The notes: a model not told the origin generated them from the sequence alone. Counted from the first letter of the stretch, positions 32,752 to 42,118 are shown. The stretch is DNA of 64,000 nucleotides from Halobacillus_B sp963739045 (GCA_963739045.1 CAVTYY010000004.1:1-64000), one strand, 5' to 3'. Numbers and translations: made by a program.

Positions 32752-34065
32752 TTGACAGGCAAAAATGGACAATTGTCGTACAAGCAGCTCAGTGCTTTTT
32801 TTATTCCCTTAGGATTTTCAGCAAGCCTGACTTCGATCACCCATGTGATTATAAATGGAACACTCAGCAGGGGGGACCATGCGGCATTTATTATTGCCTG
32901 CTATGCGGTAGCTTTCGCCTTATTCGGGATTATCGAACGGCCGATCATCGTGTTCAGGCAGACGTGTTCCGCCCTTGTAAAAGATGTGCAGGCTTTTAAA
33001 GTTCTCTCATTATTTATGGTGATTCCTATGGTGCTCATCTTGGGAGTCAGCCTGTTAATGGTGTCCACATCTTTCGGAGACTGGGTGTATGTACAGCTGT
33101 TTAATGCCGATGAAAATATGATCCAAACGATCTCGAATACCTTTGCGATCATTTTGTTTGTCATTCTTTTCTCAGGCATTCGCGGACTATATCAGGGGAT
33201 CATCATTAATCACTTGGAAACGAAATGGCTGTCTATTATGGTTGTCATTCGACTCGTTATTATGTTTTTGGTTGCTTATTTATTCGTCTACTTTGATGCC
33301 ATTACCAGCGCGAGCGGTGCTATATTATTCTTAGTAGGCATGCTGGTGGAATGCGTGATCAGCGTGTGGAAAGGGACAGGGATTTTAAAAAATTCGTATA
33401 AACAGAAAGGAAAGCCCTTAAGAAAGAAAGAAATTGCCAATTTTTACTTGCCCCTCGTCTTTTATTTCGTCATCCAGACCATTCTTGTGCCGATCATTTA
33501 TGTGTTTCTGGCTCATACGAATAACATTGAAATGGGAATCGCTTCCTTTGCGCTTGCGTTTAGCATTACGCAGATGCTTTTAAGCTTCTTTATGTACACT
33601 CACCAGCTAGTTCTTCAGTTGTACCTTGTCAATAAACAAAAGGTGATTAAATTTATTGTCGGGATTAGCCTTCTGCCTACGATAGCTTTAGTCATTCTAT
33701 GCTATACCCCTGTGGGGACGTGGTTTATGGAGGAGGTCATGGGTGCGAATCATGAATTGACTGAAGCGACTATTATGGTTTTAAAGTTTTTTATTATTAA
33801 AACATTTGTCTTCCCCTGGGTAGACTTTTTAAATGGTTTTCTTATGCTGCACCGGAAGACGAAAAGAATGGCCGCCGCTCAAGTTGTGAATTTAGTTACC
33901 GTCATTGTCGCTATTGCTCTACTTGTCAACTATTTTCCAAATTGGAATGGGGTGAACGGTTCGATTGCAGCCTCTTTAGGAGAGTTTGTAGGAATGGTGA
34001 TTGTCAGTATTGTTGTGATCCGGTTAACCCTCGCGGAAAGAAAAGAGATGGAGCAGTCTGCCTAG
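32752..34065 (+). CDS. Polysaccharide flippase-like multi-helix membrane protein
   Basis: The 437-residue integral membrane protein has about 12 hydrophobic segments and MATE/MOP-like two-half organisation (SIRGLYQGIIINHLETKW-type loops; PLVFYFVIQTILVPIIYVFL in the second half). It recalls putative flippases and drug/oligosaccharide exporters of the MOP superfamily in Bacillaceae. TTG is the apparent start, with AAAGAGGG upstream. It is placed between the pectate lyase operon and the YesM-type kinase. The substrate and direction are unknown, and a role in oligogalacturonide transport is only suggested by place. Confidence 0.7.
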   Translation: MTGKNGQLSYKQLSAFFIPLGFSASLTSITHVIINGTLSRGDHAAFIIACYAVAFALFGIIERPIIVFRQTCSALVKDVQAFKVLSLFMVIPMVLILGVSLLMVSTSFGDWVYVQLFNADENMIQTISNTFAIILFVILFSGIRGLYQGIIINHLETKWLSIMVVIRLVIMFLVAYLFVYFDAITSASGAILFLVGMLVECVISVWKGTGILKNSYKQKGKPLRKKEIANFYLPLVFYFVIQTILVPIIYVFLAHTNNIEMGIASFALAFSITQMLLSFFMYTHQLVLQLYLVNKQKVIKFIVGISLLPTIALVILCYTPVGTWFMEEVMGANHELTEATIMVLKFFIIKTFVFPWVDFLNGFLMLHRKTKRMAAAQVVNLVTVIVAIALLVNYFPNWNGVNGSIAASLGEFVGMVIVSIVVIRLTLAERKEMEQSA

Positions 34066-34084
34066 TTCTTTCGCCTTAAAAACA

Positions 34085-34112
34085 TTTAAGATTTTCTGAA
34101 TTATGATATAAT
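34085..34112 (+). promoter_or_regulatory. Possible promoter of the two-component genes
   Basis: A perfect -10 TATAAT (34107-34112) with a weak TTTAAG 16 bases upstream, 29 bases before the kinase start codon. Confidence 0.45.
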
Positions 34113-34140
34113 TCGATATAAAAAGAAGGGGGAGGCGAAC

Positions 34141-35862
34141 GTGAGATTCAAACCATTTTACAGCAACTTTAAGATTGAAAACAAAATTTTCTCTGTTTCC
34201 CTCCTCTTATTATGTATTTTTGGCCTGCTAGGTATGATTACGTATCACTATTTCACTTCTCTTTATGAAGAAAGAATTTATGAAGAGTCAGCCGATATGC
34301 TTCAGCTTTCCTCTTCAATCATTGATAAAGAATTGAATTTTGTGGAAAATCTATCCTTTCAGGCAAGCACTGATACAGCCATTCAAAGCTATCTTCATAC
34401 CATCAATGAAAATAAATTCAGCTTTGAATCTTATAAGACAAAACCGAAATTACTGGAACGGCTGCTGAACTATGCTTCCACTCGACAGTACTTCTCTTCC
34501 ATGCAGATCATTGATTTATATGGCGAAAAGTTTACCACGGGCTACGATACCCAGCTTGCTAATGACTCCAAAAAAATTAGTCAGCTGCTGGCGAAGTCGA
34601 ATGGAGCCAATATTTGGACAAAAATTGATCAGGAAAACGGAATTTCTTCAGCAAGGATGATTAGAAGAAAGGCGAACCTTAATCTGCATCGGATGGGGAC
34701 ATTAATTATATCCATTGATATGGATGAATTTGTGAAACAGACGTTAAATTTTTCACCTGATAATAAGGATTTCGTGATCACCAGCAATAATGAGATCTTC
34801 TACCAGAGCAGTGATCGGGATTGGAAATTCAGTGATTTCTCTAATGAGAAAAAAGGAAGCGGTTACACAACCACGGAGATTGACGGAAAGGAATACCTGC
34901 TGTCTTATTATCACTCTCAATTTTCCCAGCTTACGTATCATCATCTTCTTCCTTACGACAATATTACGAAACAAACTACAATGATCAAACTTATTATGAT
35001 TGGATGTTTTGTGCTTATGTTTACTCTGATCATTATTGTGAGTAAGCGGGCCTCTATGAATATCTCAAAACCGCTCAAAGTTCTTTCCGCTCGCATGAAA
35101 AGAGTACAGGAGGGCGACTTTGAAGCGCCTTTACCGGAGAAATACTACGATGATGAGATCGGAGAGCTGCATGATAATTTTCGGTTAATGCTAGACCGCA
35201 TCAATGAATTAATTAAAGAGAATTATACGAAACAGTTGATGATCCATGAAACTGAATACAAAGCTCTTCAAGCACAAATCAACCCTCATTTTTTATATAA
35301 TACCCTAGATTCGATCAATTGGCTGGCTAAAGTAAACAAGCAGAAGAAAATCTCCGTAATGGCGAATGCACTGGGAACTATGATGCGAAACATTATTAGT
35401 AAAAAGGAGCCAATGATCACCATTAAAGAGGAACTTGAGATTGTAAATAATTACATTACGATTCAAAAGTACCGCTATGAAGAAAGGCTGAATTTCTCGC
35501 TTGATATTCCCGAAGCCTATGAACGAGGGAAAATCCCCAAGCTATCACTTCAGCCTATTATTGAAAATGCCATCCAGCACGGATTAGAAGAAATGATTAA
35601 TGAATGCCGGATTGTGGTGACCATTACCGAGAAAGGTGAAGACATTGAAATCGCTGTTTCTGATAATGGCCCCGGGATAAAAGCCGAAAATCTTCAAGGG
35701 ATTTACCGCGGAGAAATTCGTTCGAAAAGCTCAGGAATTGGATTAAATAATATTAACGAACGGATCAAAATGATGTTTGGAGATGAGTATGGAATTGATA
35801 TTGAAAGTGAGTTTGGAACGGGAACAAAGGTGAAAATACTACTACCATTTGTGACGGGGTGA
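34141..35862 (+). CDS. yesM: YesM-type sensor histidine kinase
   Basis: The 573-residue membrane sensor has one helix at about 16-36, an extracellular Cache-like sensing domain (37-280), a second helix at about 285-305, a HAMP linker (SKPLKVLSARMKRVQEGDFE), a His_kinase domain with INPHFLYNTLDSINWLAKVN (phosphorylated His in NPHF) and an ATPase domain with IIENAIQHGLEE, DNGPGI and SSGIGLNNI. Length is very near Bacillus YesM, which senses rhamnogalacturonan products. The start is GTG with GGGGGAGG. It overlaps no gene and ends six bases before the response regulator. Confidence 0.93.
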   Translation: MRFKPFYSNFKIENKIFSVSLLLLCIFGLLGMITYHYFTSLYEERIYEESADMLQLSSSIIDKELNFVENLSFQASTDTAIQSYLHTINENKFSFESYKTKPKLLERLLNYASTRQYFSSMQIIDLYGEKFTTGYDTQLANDSKKISQLLAKSNGANIWTKIDQENGISSARMIRRKANLNLHRMGTLIISIDMDEFVKQTLNFSPDNKDFVITSNNEIFYQSSDRDWKFSDFSNEKKGSGYTTTEIDGKEYLLSYYHSQFSQLTYHHLLPYDNITKQTTMIKLIMIGCFVLMFTLIIIVSKRASMNISKPLKVLSARMKRVQEGDFEAPLPEKYYDDEIGELHDNFRLMLDRINELIKENYTKQLMIHETEYKALQAQINPHFLYNTLDSINWLAKVNKQKKISVMANALGTMMRNIISKKEPMITIKEELEIVNNYITIQKYRYEERLNFSLDIPEAYERGKIPKLSLQPIIENAIQHGLEEMINECRIVVTITEKGEDIEIAVSDNGPGIKAENLQGIYRGEIRSKSSGIGLNNINERIKMMFGDEYGIDIESEFGTGTKVKILLPFVTG

Positions 35863-35868
35863 GGTCTT

Positions 35869-37419
35869 ATGTATAAGGTTCTTTTAGTAGATGATGAAGT
35901 GAATATATTAGAAGGAATTGCAGCTATCGTTGATTGGGAAGGCTGTGGCACTGTACTGGAATCTAAAGCCCGTCATGGGCAAATGGCCTATGAACTGATC
36001 AAGAAGCAGCAGCCGGACATCGTCATTACAGATATTAAAATGCCTGGAATGAATGGGGTGGAGCTGATTCAGAAAGTCCACCGAGAGTACCCGGCCATAC
36101 GGTTTATTGTTTTATCGGGGCATGATGAATTTGAATTTGCCAAGACAGCTATGGAGTCCAGTGTGAAACATTACCTGCTTAAGCCAAGTGATGAAGAGAA
36201 AATTGAAAAGGCTCTAAAGCAAATCGTAGAAGAACTGGATGAAGAAGAAACAAAGGAACAATTTCTGACCGATATGCACCATCATTTGCAGCAGGTAATG
36301 CCCAAAGCAAAAGAACAATTTCTTAAGGATTTTATTACGAACAAAAAATACGGCGTCCAGCATTGGGAGTATTATAGTCAAGTGTTCAAATTCGACACTA
36401 ACGCCGAGGAATTTCGCCTTTTGGTAGGCCGCATAGATGACGATTATGAATATGAACATTTAATGGCGCTGAAAAAAATAATCGTGGAAGCCGTGGGAGA
36501 GGAGCGGATTCCACTGGAAACAACGGTTGGCGATAAGTTTGTGATTTTAGTAGAAATGGTGTCATTGGAGGACGTCATCAGCCGTCTGGAGAAAGCAAAA
36601 GAATCTTTTTCCAGCTTTTATCCAATGGATTATACCGTGGCGGTTAGTGACAATGGAAGCATCAGCCAGTTGCGGCAGTTATATAATGAAACATTAAACG
36701 GGCTGACCCAGCGTTTTTATGTTGCTGAAGGAAGCATCATTACCATGCAGGATATGAAGAAAGATAAAACCAGGGTCGAAGAGCTGCAGTATGACCATGA
36801 AGACTTAATCTATGCCGTAAGAAGCGGCAACACAAACATGGTGCTCCGCTATTTAAACGATTTTTTTGAAGAAGTATGGCAGGAAAAATATGAGGTGAGT
36901 CTGGTCCAATCTCATTGTCTCGAATTATTTATGTCGATCATTCGGCAGGCGAGTAAAGAAGATATGGATGATTACTTGAAAAAAATCGGCATTTTCCTGG
37001 AGTACGAAAAGCTGCATGAGTTAAAGCAGTTTATTGAAGAGACAGCAAGTGAAATATCCAATTATCATTATGAGCGGACGAAGCAAACCCAAAGCAATAT
37101 CATTAACCGGGTCATTGAGTATGTGGAGAAGCATCTGTCCGATCAAGAGCTCTCCTTATCCCATATTGCCGCTGATGTCCTTTATATGAATTCAGATTAT
37201 TTAGGAAAACTTTTCAAAAAAGAGATCGGTGAGCGATTTTCCAGTTACTTGGTACGCAGGCGGATTGAAAAAGCGATTGAAATGATTGAGCGGTCAGATG
37301 AAATAAAGATCTTCGAAATAGCGAAAGAGGTTGGATTTGGGAATAACCCGAGGTATTTTGGACAAGTGTTCAAGAAACAGACAGGTGTGACACCTACGGC
37401 TTATTTAAATAACAAATAG
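35869..37419 (+). CDS. yesN: YesN-type response regulator with AraC domain
   Basis: The 516-residue partner of the kinase has a receiver domain (1-120; phosphorylated Asp in DIVITDIKMPGMNG, switch Lys in HYLLKPSDEEK), a long middle of about 280 residues, and a C-terminal AraC-type pair of helix-turn-helices (SLSHIAADVLYMNSDYLGKL and IFEIAKEVGFGNNPRYFGQV). B. subtilis YesN, as I recall it, is about 150 residues shorter, so the middle resembles the longer YtdI-like type. It likely activates the receptor and permease operon 300 bases downstream, where an inverted repeat and a cre site are found. Confidence 0.93.
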   Translation: MYKVLLVDDEVNILEGIAAIVDWEGCGTVLESKARHGQMAYELIKKQQPDIVITDIKMPGMNGVELIQKVHREYPAIRFIVLSGHDEFEFAKTAMESSVKHYLLKPSDEEKIEKALKQIVEELDEEETKEQFLTDMHHHLQQVMPKAKEQFLKDFITNKKYGVQHWEYYSQVFKFDTNAEEFRLLVGRIDDDYEYEHLMALKKIIVEAVGEERIPLETTVGDKFVILVEMVSLEDVISRLEKAKESFSSFYPMDYTVAVSDNGSISQLRQLYNETLNGLTQRFYVAEGSIITMQDMKKDKTRVEELQYDHEDLIYAVRSGNTNMVLRYLNDFFEEVWQEKYEVSLVQSHCLELFMSIIRQASKEDMDDYLKKIGIFLEYEKLHELKQFIEETASEISNYHYERTKQTQSNIINRVIEYVEKHLSDQELSLSHIAADVLYMNSDYLGKLFKKEIGERFSSYLVRRRIEKAIEMIERSDEIKIFEIAKEVGFGNNPRYFGQVFKKQTGVTPTAYLNNK

Positions 37420-37420
37420 A

Positions 37421-37456
37421 GAGCTTATGGGGCAAACTTCCTGTAAGCTTTTTTCT
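37421..37456 (+). terminator. Terminator after the two-component genes
   Basis: AGCTTA pairs with TAAGCT across a 14-16 base loop and a T-run follows. Confidence 0.75.
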
Positions 37457-37471
37457 ATGTGGGGGAAGAAA

Positions 37472-37500
37472 ATAAACGTGTGATCGATCCACATGTTTAT
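37472..37500. promoter_or_regulatory. Inverted repeat upstream of the ABC operon
   Basis: ATAAACGTGTG and CACATGTTTAT form 11-base arms with one mismatch around ATCGATC. No T-run follows. It lies about 220 bases upstream of the receptor gene and could be a binding site, for example of the YesN-type regulator. The rest of the gap is AT-rich without a gene. Confidence 0.4.
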
Positions 37501-37681
37501 ACTTGTCGAGAATCCTTTTTTTGAAAGGTTAATTTTATTCTATACCCTCTATGCGGCAGAAATATTCTTCTTTACCTAGTGAATTATGACAAAATTCAGA
37601 GGATTGTCTGTTTTTTATACATTCATGTCTGAAAATTCTATTTATTAGAAAAATGATAGACCGTATGATGAACATATCAAC

Positions 37682-37695
37682 AGAAAGCGCTTTCA
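37682..37695. promoter_or_regulatory. Catabolite-response element (cre)
   Basis: AGAAAGCGCTTTCA contains the perfect 12-base palindrome GAAAGCGCTTTC and deviates from the CcpA consensus only at the first base. It lies about 25 bases before the receptor start codon, inside the 5' leader or promoter, a position for glucose repression. Confidence 0.8.
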
Positions 37696-37720
37696 AAAAT
37701 TATGGGGGAGGTAACAAAGA

Positions 37721-39025
37721 GTGAAGAAAAAATTTATTTTATTGACGTTTCTATCGATCATGCTGATTGGATTGCTGGGGGCATGTTCAGATAGTGAGAA
37801 TGCTTCCGGTGAAGAAAGTGATGACGGGGTAACAACTTTAAGGATGTCCTGGTGGGGCTCACAAAGCCGTCATGACCAAACTCAAGAAATCATTAAAAAG
37901 TTTGAAGAAGAAAATCCTGACATAAAAATTGAAGCCGAGTTTACTGGGTTTGATGGTTATTTTGAAAAAATGGCAGCTCAGGCAGCCGGGAACAACCTTC
38001 CAGACATTATGCAGCAAAACTTTGGTGAATACTTAAATCAATATGCTGATAAAGGACTTTTAGCTGATCTTACTCCCTTTGTTGAAGATGGATCCATTGA
38101 TGTGGATGGAGTGGATGACACGATCATGAATTCAGGTAAGAAAGACGGGAAGCTGTTGGGAATTCCAACTGGTACAAACGCTCTGACTGCTTTCTACAAT
38201 GAAGATATGGTGAAGGAAGCGGGCATTGATCCTGCTACGCTTGCCGATGGAGAATGGACTTGGGAAGATTACGAAAAATATGCTGGAAAAATTCATGATG
38301 CTACTGACAAATTCGGCGCAAGACTGATGGAGCCGAAAAACCTTTTTGAATACTATTTGAGAGAAAAAGGCAAGAAACTATTTAACGAAGATGGCACTGC
38401 ATTAGGATATGATGATGATCAGCTTCTTGTAGATTACTTTAATCGTAACCTTAAATTGAAAGAAGAAGGTGCGGTTCCAGGTTATGAAACGATTCAGCAA
38501 ATTAAAGGTGTGGAAGACGAATTAATCGTTCGCGGAGATGCTGCCTTTGACTTCAGATGGTCGAACCAGGCTACAGCTTTAGACAGCGCCGCAGAAGGTA
38601 AACCACTCAAAATGACATTGCTTCCTGGGGAAAATAATGATCAAGGGATGTATTTGAAACCAGCGATGCTGTGGTCGATTAGTGAAAACTCTAAACACAA
38701 AGAAGCTGCAGCTAAGTTCATTGACTTCTTTGTCAATAATATCGAAGTTTACAAAATTGGCGGATCCGACCGCGGGGTACCGATTAAACCGGATATTCGC
38801 GAGCAGTTATCTTCCGACTTAAGTGAAACGGATAAAAAAGTATTTGATTACATTGATATGGTAACTAAACATAGTTCTGCGATCGATTCTAACTTCCCTC
38901 CTGAATCTTCTGAGGTGCTGGCTGATCTTGAAAAGATTGATGAAAAAGTAATGTATGGTCAGCTTTCACCTGAAGATGGAGCCAAACAGTTTAGATCGAA
39001 AGTAGAAACCATTCTTGGACGGTAA
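37721..39025 (+). CDS. yesO: ABC importer receptor, YesO-like lipoprotein
   Basis: The 434-residue extracellular receptor has a lipoprotein signal with lipidated Cys22 (LIGLLGACSDS) and a family-1 binding fold (LRMSWWGSQSRHDQTQEIIK, NNLPDIMQQNFGEYLNQYAD, WTWEDYEKYAGKIHDATDK, DAAFDFRWSNQ). It fits YesO/YtcQ-type receptors for rhamnogalacturonan or galacturonan oligosaccharides in length and context. GTG is the start after GGGGGAGG. A cre site precedes it, and a terminator-like hairpin follows and separates it from the permeases. Confidence 0.88.
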   Translation: MKKKFILLTFLSIMLIGLLGACSDSENASGEESDDGVTTLRMSWWGSQSRHDQTQEIIKKFEEENPDIKIEAEFTGFDGYFEKMAAQAAGNNLPDIMQQNFGEYLNQYADKGLLADLTPFVEDGSIDVDGVDDTIMNSGKKDGKLLGIPTGTNALTAFYNEDMVKEAGIDPATLADGEWTWEDYEKYAGKIHDATDKFGARLMEPKNLFEYYLREKGKKLFNEDGTALGYDDDQLLVDYFNRNLKLKEEGAVPGYETIQQIKGVEDELIVRGDAAFDFRWSNQATALDSAAEGKPLKMTLLPGENNDQGMYLKPAMLWSISENSKHKEAAAKFIDFFVNNIEVYKIGGSDRGVPIKPDIREQLSSDLSETDKKVFDYIDMVTKHSSAIDSNFPPESSEVLADLEKIDEKVMYGQLSPEDGAKQFRSKVETILGR

Positions 39026-39041
39026 CAATTGAGGGAGAGTG

Positions 39042-39076
39042 GGCCCTGATGATCGTTGGTCAGGGCCTTTTCTTTT
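39042..39076 (+). terminator. Hairpin terminator between receptor and permease
   Basis: GGCCCTGA (39042-39049) pairs with TCAGGGCC (39060-39067) and TTTTCTTTT follows. As read-through is needed for the permeases, it probably tunes receptor to permease ratio. Confidence 0.85.
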
Positions 39077-39102
39077 CGAAAATATTGAAAGAGGTGAGTG
39101 TG

Positions 39103-40083
39103 GTGATACCCGAAAAGAAAATGCATGATGAATTAGAACCTCAGCACGCTGCGAAGAAACCGCAGCAGAAGAAAAAGAAAATAGCTCCTCCAAATAAAAA
39201 ATTGAGAACAGGAAATAAGAATTTCACTGGTTATATGTTTATATCCCCATTTCTAATAGGATTTATGGGTTTAACACTATTTCCAATCTTGTATTCTCTT
39301 TATCTCTCGTTTACTGACTTTGATCTAATGGGTACGCCGAACTGGATAGGTTTGGATAACTATGTCCGCATGTTTACTGCTGACCCAACTTTCTGGCATT
39401 CGATGAAGGTTACCTTTTTCTATGCTGGAGTGGCTGTGCCGATCCGTTTAGTGTTTGCCTTACTGGTAGCACTAGCCTTGAACAAGGTTGTTGAAATGGT
39501 TGGCTTGTATCGAACACTGCTTTACTTACCTTCTGTAGTGGGTGGAAGTATCGCCATATCGATTATGTGGCGTCAGCTGTTCGGTGATGATGGAGCGTTT
39601 AACTCAATTCTTTCTTCAATTGGACTGCCTACTCATTCCTGGTTAGGAGACCCAGCCACCGCTATTTGGACTTTAATAGTGCTATACGGCTGGCAGTTTG
39701 GTTCTTCAATGTTAATTTTCCTGGCTGGTTTGAGAAACATTCCGAAAACTTATTATGAAGCCTCGAGTGTGGATGGAGCCGGCCCGCTGCGTCAATTCTT
39801 TATTATTACCATTCCACTGCTTACACCTGTCATTCTCTTTAATACCATTATGCAGGTGATTCAAGGTTTCATGGCCTTTACACCAAGTTTTGTCGTGACG
39901 AACGGAGGTCCAGTGGATAGTACGCTGCTTTATGTGCTTTATATGTATCAGCGCGCGTTTGAATATTTCGATATGGGTTATGCTTCCGCGATGGCCTGGG
40001 TCATGCTCGTCATCATCGGGATCTTCACAGCGATTATCTTCAAGAGTTCTGAACATTGGGTGCACTATGAGGATGGAAAATAA
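39103..40083 (+). CDS. yesP: ABC importer permease, YesP-like
   Basis: The 326-residue permease has a charged Lys-rich N-terminal tail of about 40 residues (KKPQQKKKKIAPPNKK), six helices (ISPFLIGFMGLTLFPILYSL first) and an EAA loop (TYYEASSVDGAGPLRQFFII). The frame opens with an ATG at 39049, but this lies in the terminator stem; AAAGAGGTGAG before GTG 39103 fixes the start. It is a channel subunit for the YesO-like receptor. No ATPase is encoded nearby. Confidence 0.9.
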   Translation: MIPEKKMHDELEPQHAAKKPQQKKKKIAPPNKKLRTGNKNFTGYMFISPFLIGFMGLTLFPILYSLYLSFTDFDLMGTPNWIGLDNYVRMFTADPTFWHSMKVTFFYAGVAVPIRLVFALLVALALNKVVEMVGLYRTLLYLPSVVGGSIAISIMWRQLFGDDGAFNSILSSIGLPTHSWLGDPATAIWTLIVLYGWQFGSSMLIFLAGLRNIPKTYYEASSVDGAGPLRQFFIITIPLLTPVILFNTIMQVIQGFMAFTPSFVVTNGGPVDSTLLYVLYMYQRAFEYFDMGYASAMAWVMLVIIGIFTAIIFKSSEHWVHYEDGK

Positions 40084-40101
40084 GGAAAGGAGCCAGCTGC
40101 A

Positions 40102-40941
40102 GTGAAAAACAAAAAGACGAAAAAAATTATTCAGCATGTATTAATGGCTGTGTTCTCTTTAATCATGATCTATCCACTTGTCTGGATGATCAGTAGTTCG
40201 CTTAAAGAAAGTTCCACTGTATTTATGGATGCAAAATCACTCATTCCAAAAGGATGGCATTTTGAGAACTACGTGGAAGGATGGCAGGGTTTTGCTGGTA
40301 TTTCATTTAGTAAGTTCTTTTGGAACTCTTTTGTCATTACCATTATTGCGACAGTAGGAAGTATTGCTTCCTCTACTTTAATCGCATTTGGATTTGCAAG
40401 AATTAAATTTGCCGGCAAGAAAATTTGGTTTATCTGCATGATGCTTACGATGATGCTTCCGTTTGAAATGGTTATGATCCCGCAGTATATCATGTTTAAT
40501 AAGTTTGGCTGGATTGACACGTATCTGCCGTTAATTCTGCCAACCTTCTTTGGGATCCCGTTCTTCATCTTTCTGATTATGCAGTTTATCCGCACAATTC
40601 CCACAGAGTTAGATGAAGCAGCCAAAATAGATGGATGTAACACATTTGATACGTTTTTTCGTATTATCGTGCCTCTGATTGTACCGGCAATGATGACTTC
40701 AGCTATCTTTTCGTTTTACTGGAGATGGGATGACTTTATGGGACCGCTCATTTACTTATCTACACCCCAAAAGTACCCGGTTTCCCTGGCACTTAAACTT
40801 TTCTCGGATCCAAACTCAGTAACCAACTGGGGGGCGATGTTTGCGATGTCCACTCTAAGTATTCTGCCGATTTTTATCATTTTCTTTATTTTTCAACGCT
40901 ACATTGTCGATGGAATCAGCTCGACAGGTATGAAGTCGTAA
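40102..40941 (+). CDS. yesQ: ABC importer permease, YesQ-like
   Basis: The 279-residue second permease has six helices, IYPLVWMISSSLKESSTVF at the N-terminus and EAA loop TELDEAAKIDGCNTFDTFFR. The start is GTG, nine bases after AAAGGAG. It completes the membrane part of the importer, which probably brings in unsaturated rhamnogalacturonan oligosaccharides; the next gene encodes the intracellular enzyme that acts on those. Confidence 0.92.
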   Translation: MKNKKTKKIIQHVLMAVFSLIMIYPLVWMISSSLKESSTVFMDAKSLIPKGWHFENYVEGWQGFAGISFSKFFWNSFVITIIATVGSIASSTLIAFGFARIKFAGKKIWFICMMLTMMLPFEMVMIPQYIMFNKFGWIDTYLPLILPTFFGIPFFIFLIMQFIRTIPTELDEAAKIDGCNTFDTFFRIIVPLIVPAMMTSAIFSFYWRWDDFMGPLIYLSTPQKYPVSLALKLFSDPNSVTNWGAMFAMSTLSILPIFIIFFIFQRYIVDGISSTGMKS

Positions 40942-40965
40942 ATAAATTCTAAGGAGAGATTGTGC

Positions 40966-42087
40966 ATGGTTTCCAATCAACAAAGTTCTGTTCAAGAGAA
41001 ATTAAAAACCCCTTTAGATTGGGGAAAGGCGGCTTGTGATTCCTTAATGGCTTTTTTCCGGCCGGAAGAATTACCACCCGATGGAAGATGGCACTATCAC
41101 CAGGGCGTGTTCCTGGAAAGTATGCGCCAGCTAAAAGAAGTGACAGGAGAAGCTTCCTATCTTTCCTATATTAAAGCTTACGTAGACCATAACATCGATG
41201 AACATGGGAATTTCCTGTGGAACCGCAAAGAACTGGATGCGATTCAGGCTGGTCTCCTCCTCTTTGAACTGGATCAAAAATATGAGGACACCCGTTATAG
41301 AAAAGCAGCCAAAAAGCTGAGAAATATGTTCCCTACCTTAAACACCACGTCTGATGGCGGTTTCTGGCATAAAGATGGCTATCCTTATCAAATGTGGCTG
41401 GACGGATTATATATGGGCGGCGTCTTCTCTATGAATTACGCCAAAGCTTACAATGAGCCCGAATTGCTGGACATGGTCTTAAATCAGGAACGGCTCATGC
41501 GCAAACATACGTTGGATAAAGAAACCGGGTTATACCACCATGCGTGGGATGAAACGCGTTCCCAACCGTGGGCGGATTCTGAAACCGGGAAGTCTCCTGA
41601 ATTTTGGGGAAGAGCCATCGGTTGGTATGGCATTACTTATAACGAAATTTTGGACTTTCTTCCTGAGAACCATGAAGCAACAGGTGAAATTCAGCAAGCG
41701 CTGAGCGATCTGGTAGAAAGCCTGGTGCGTTATCAGGATGATAGATCAGGATTATGGTATCAAATCGTAGATAAACCAGACCATACGGACAACTGGATTG
41801 AAACGTCCTGCTCTGCCTTGTTCATTTATACGATTGCGCGGGCTATACGCGGCGGGCAAGTGGACGAAAGTTTCAAGGAACAAGCAATTAAAGGCTATCG
41901 CGGTTTGTTAGAGCGTATGGAGTTCAATGAAGAAGGAAACTTTATCATGCCGGAAATTTGCATTGGCACTGGGGTCGGAGACTATGAACACTATGTGAAC
42001 CGCCCTAAAACGGCAAATGATTTACATGGTGTTGGGTCCTTCGTGCTCGCCAGTCTGGAAATGCAGCATCTTTTACCTGAACTCTAA
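40966..42087 (+). CDS. GH105 unsaturated rhamnogalacturonyl hydrolase
   Basis: The 373-residue intracellular enzyme removes the 4,5-unsaturated galacturonyl residue left at the non-reducing end by pectic lyases. The alpha6/alpha6 barrel shows MWLDGLYMGGVFSMNYAKAY, whose Asp146 corresponds to the catalytic Asp143 of B. subtilis YteR, plus HAWDETRSQPWAD and SPEFWGRAIGWYG. Length equals YteR (373) more than YesR. ATG 40966 has AAGGAGAG seven bases upstream. It has no signal peptide, as expected for an enzyme acting after import. Its product feeds KduI and KduD. Confidence 0.95.
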   Translation: MVSNQQSSVQEKLKTPLDWGKAACDSLMAFFRPEELPPDGRWHYHQGVFLESMRQLKEVTGEASYLSYIKAYVDHNIDEHGNFLWNRKELDAIQAGLLLFELDQKYEDTRYRKAAKKLRNMFPTLNTTSDGGFWHKDGYPYQMWLDGLYMGGVFSMNYAKAYNEPELLDMVLNQERLMRKHTLDKETGLYHHAWDETRSQPWADSETGKSPEFWGRAIGWYGITYNEILDFLPENHEATGEIQQALSDLVESLVRYQDDRSGLWYQIVDKPDHTDNWIETSCSALFIYTIARAIRGGQVDESFKEQAIKGYRGLLERMEFNEEGNFIMPEICIGTGVGDYEHYVNRPKTANDLHGVGSFVLASLEMQHLLPEL

Positions 42088-42118
42088 GGCCAATTATTTG
42101 AAAAATGGAGTTGTGATT

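Noticed and set aside
39042..39102. ATG 39049 as start of the permease
   Set aside because: It lies in the stem of a terminator; GTG 39103 has a proper ribosome site.
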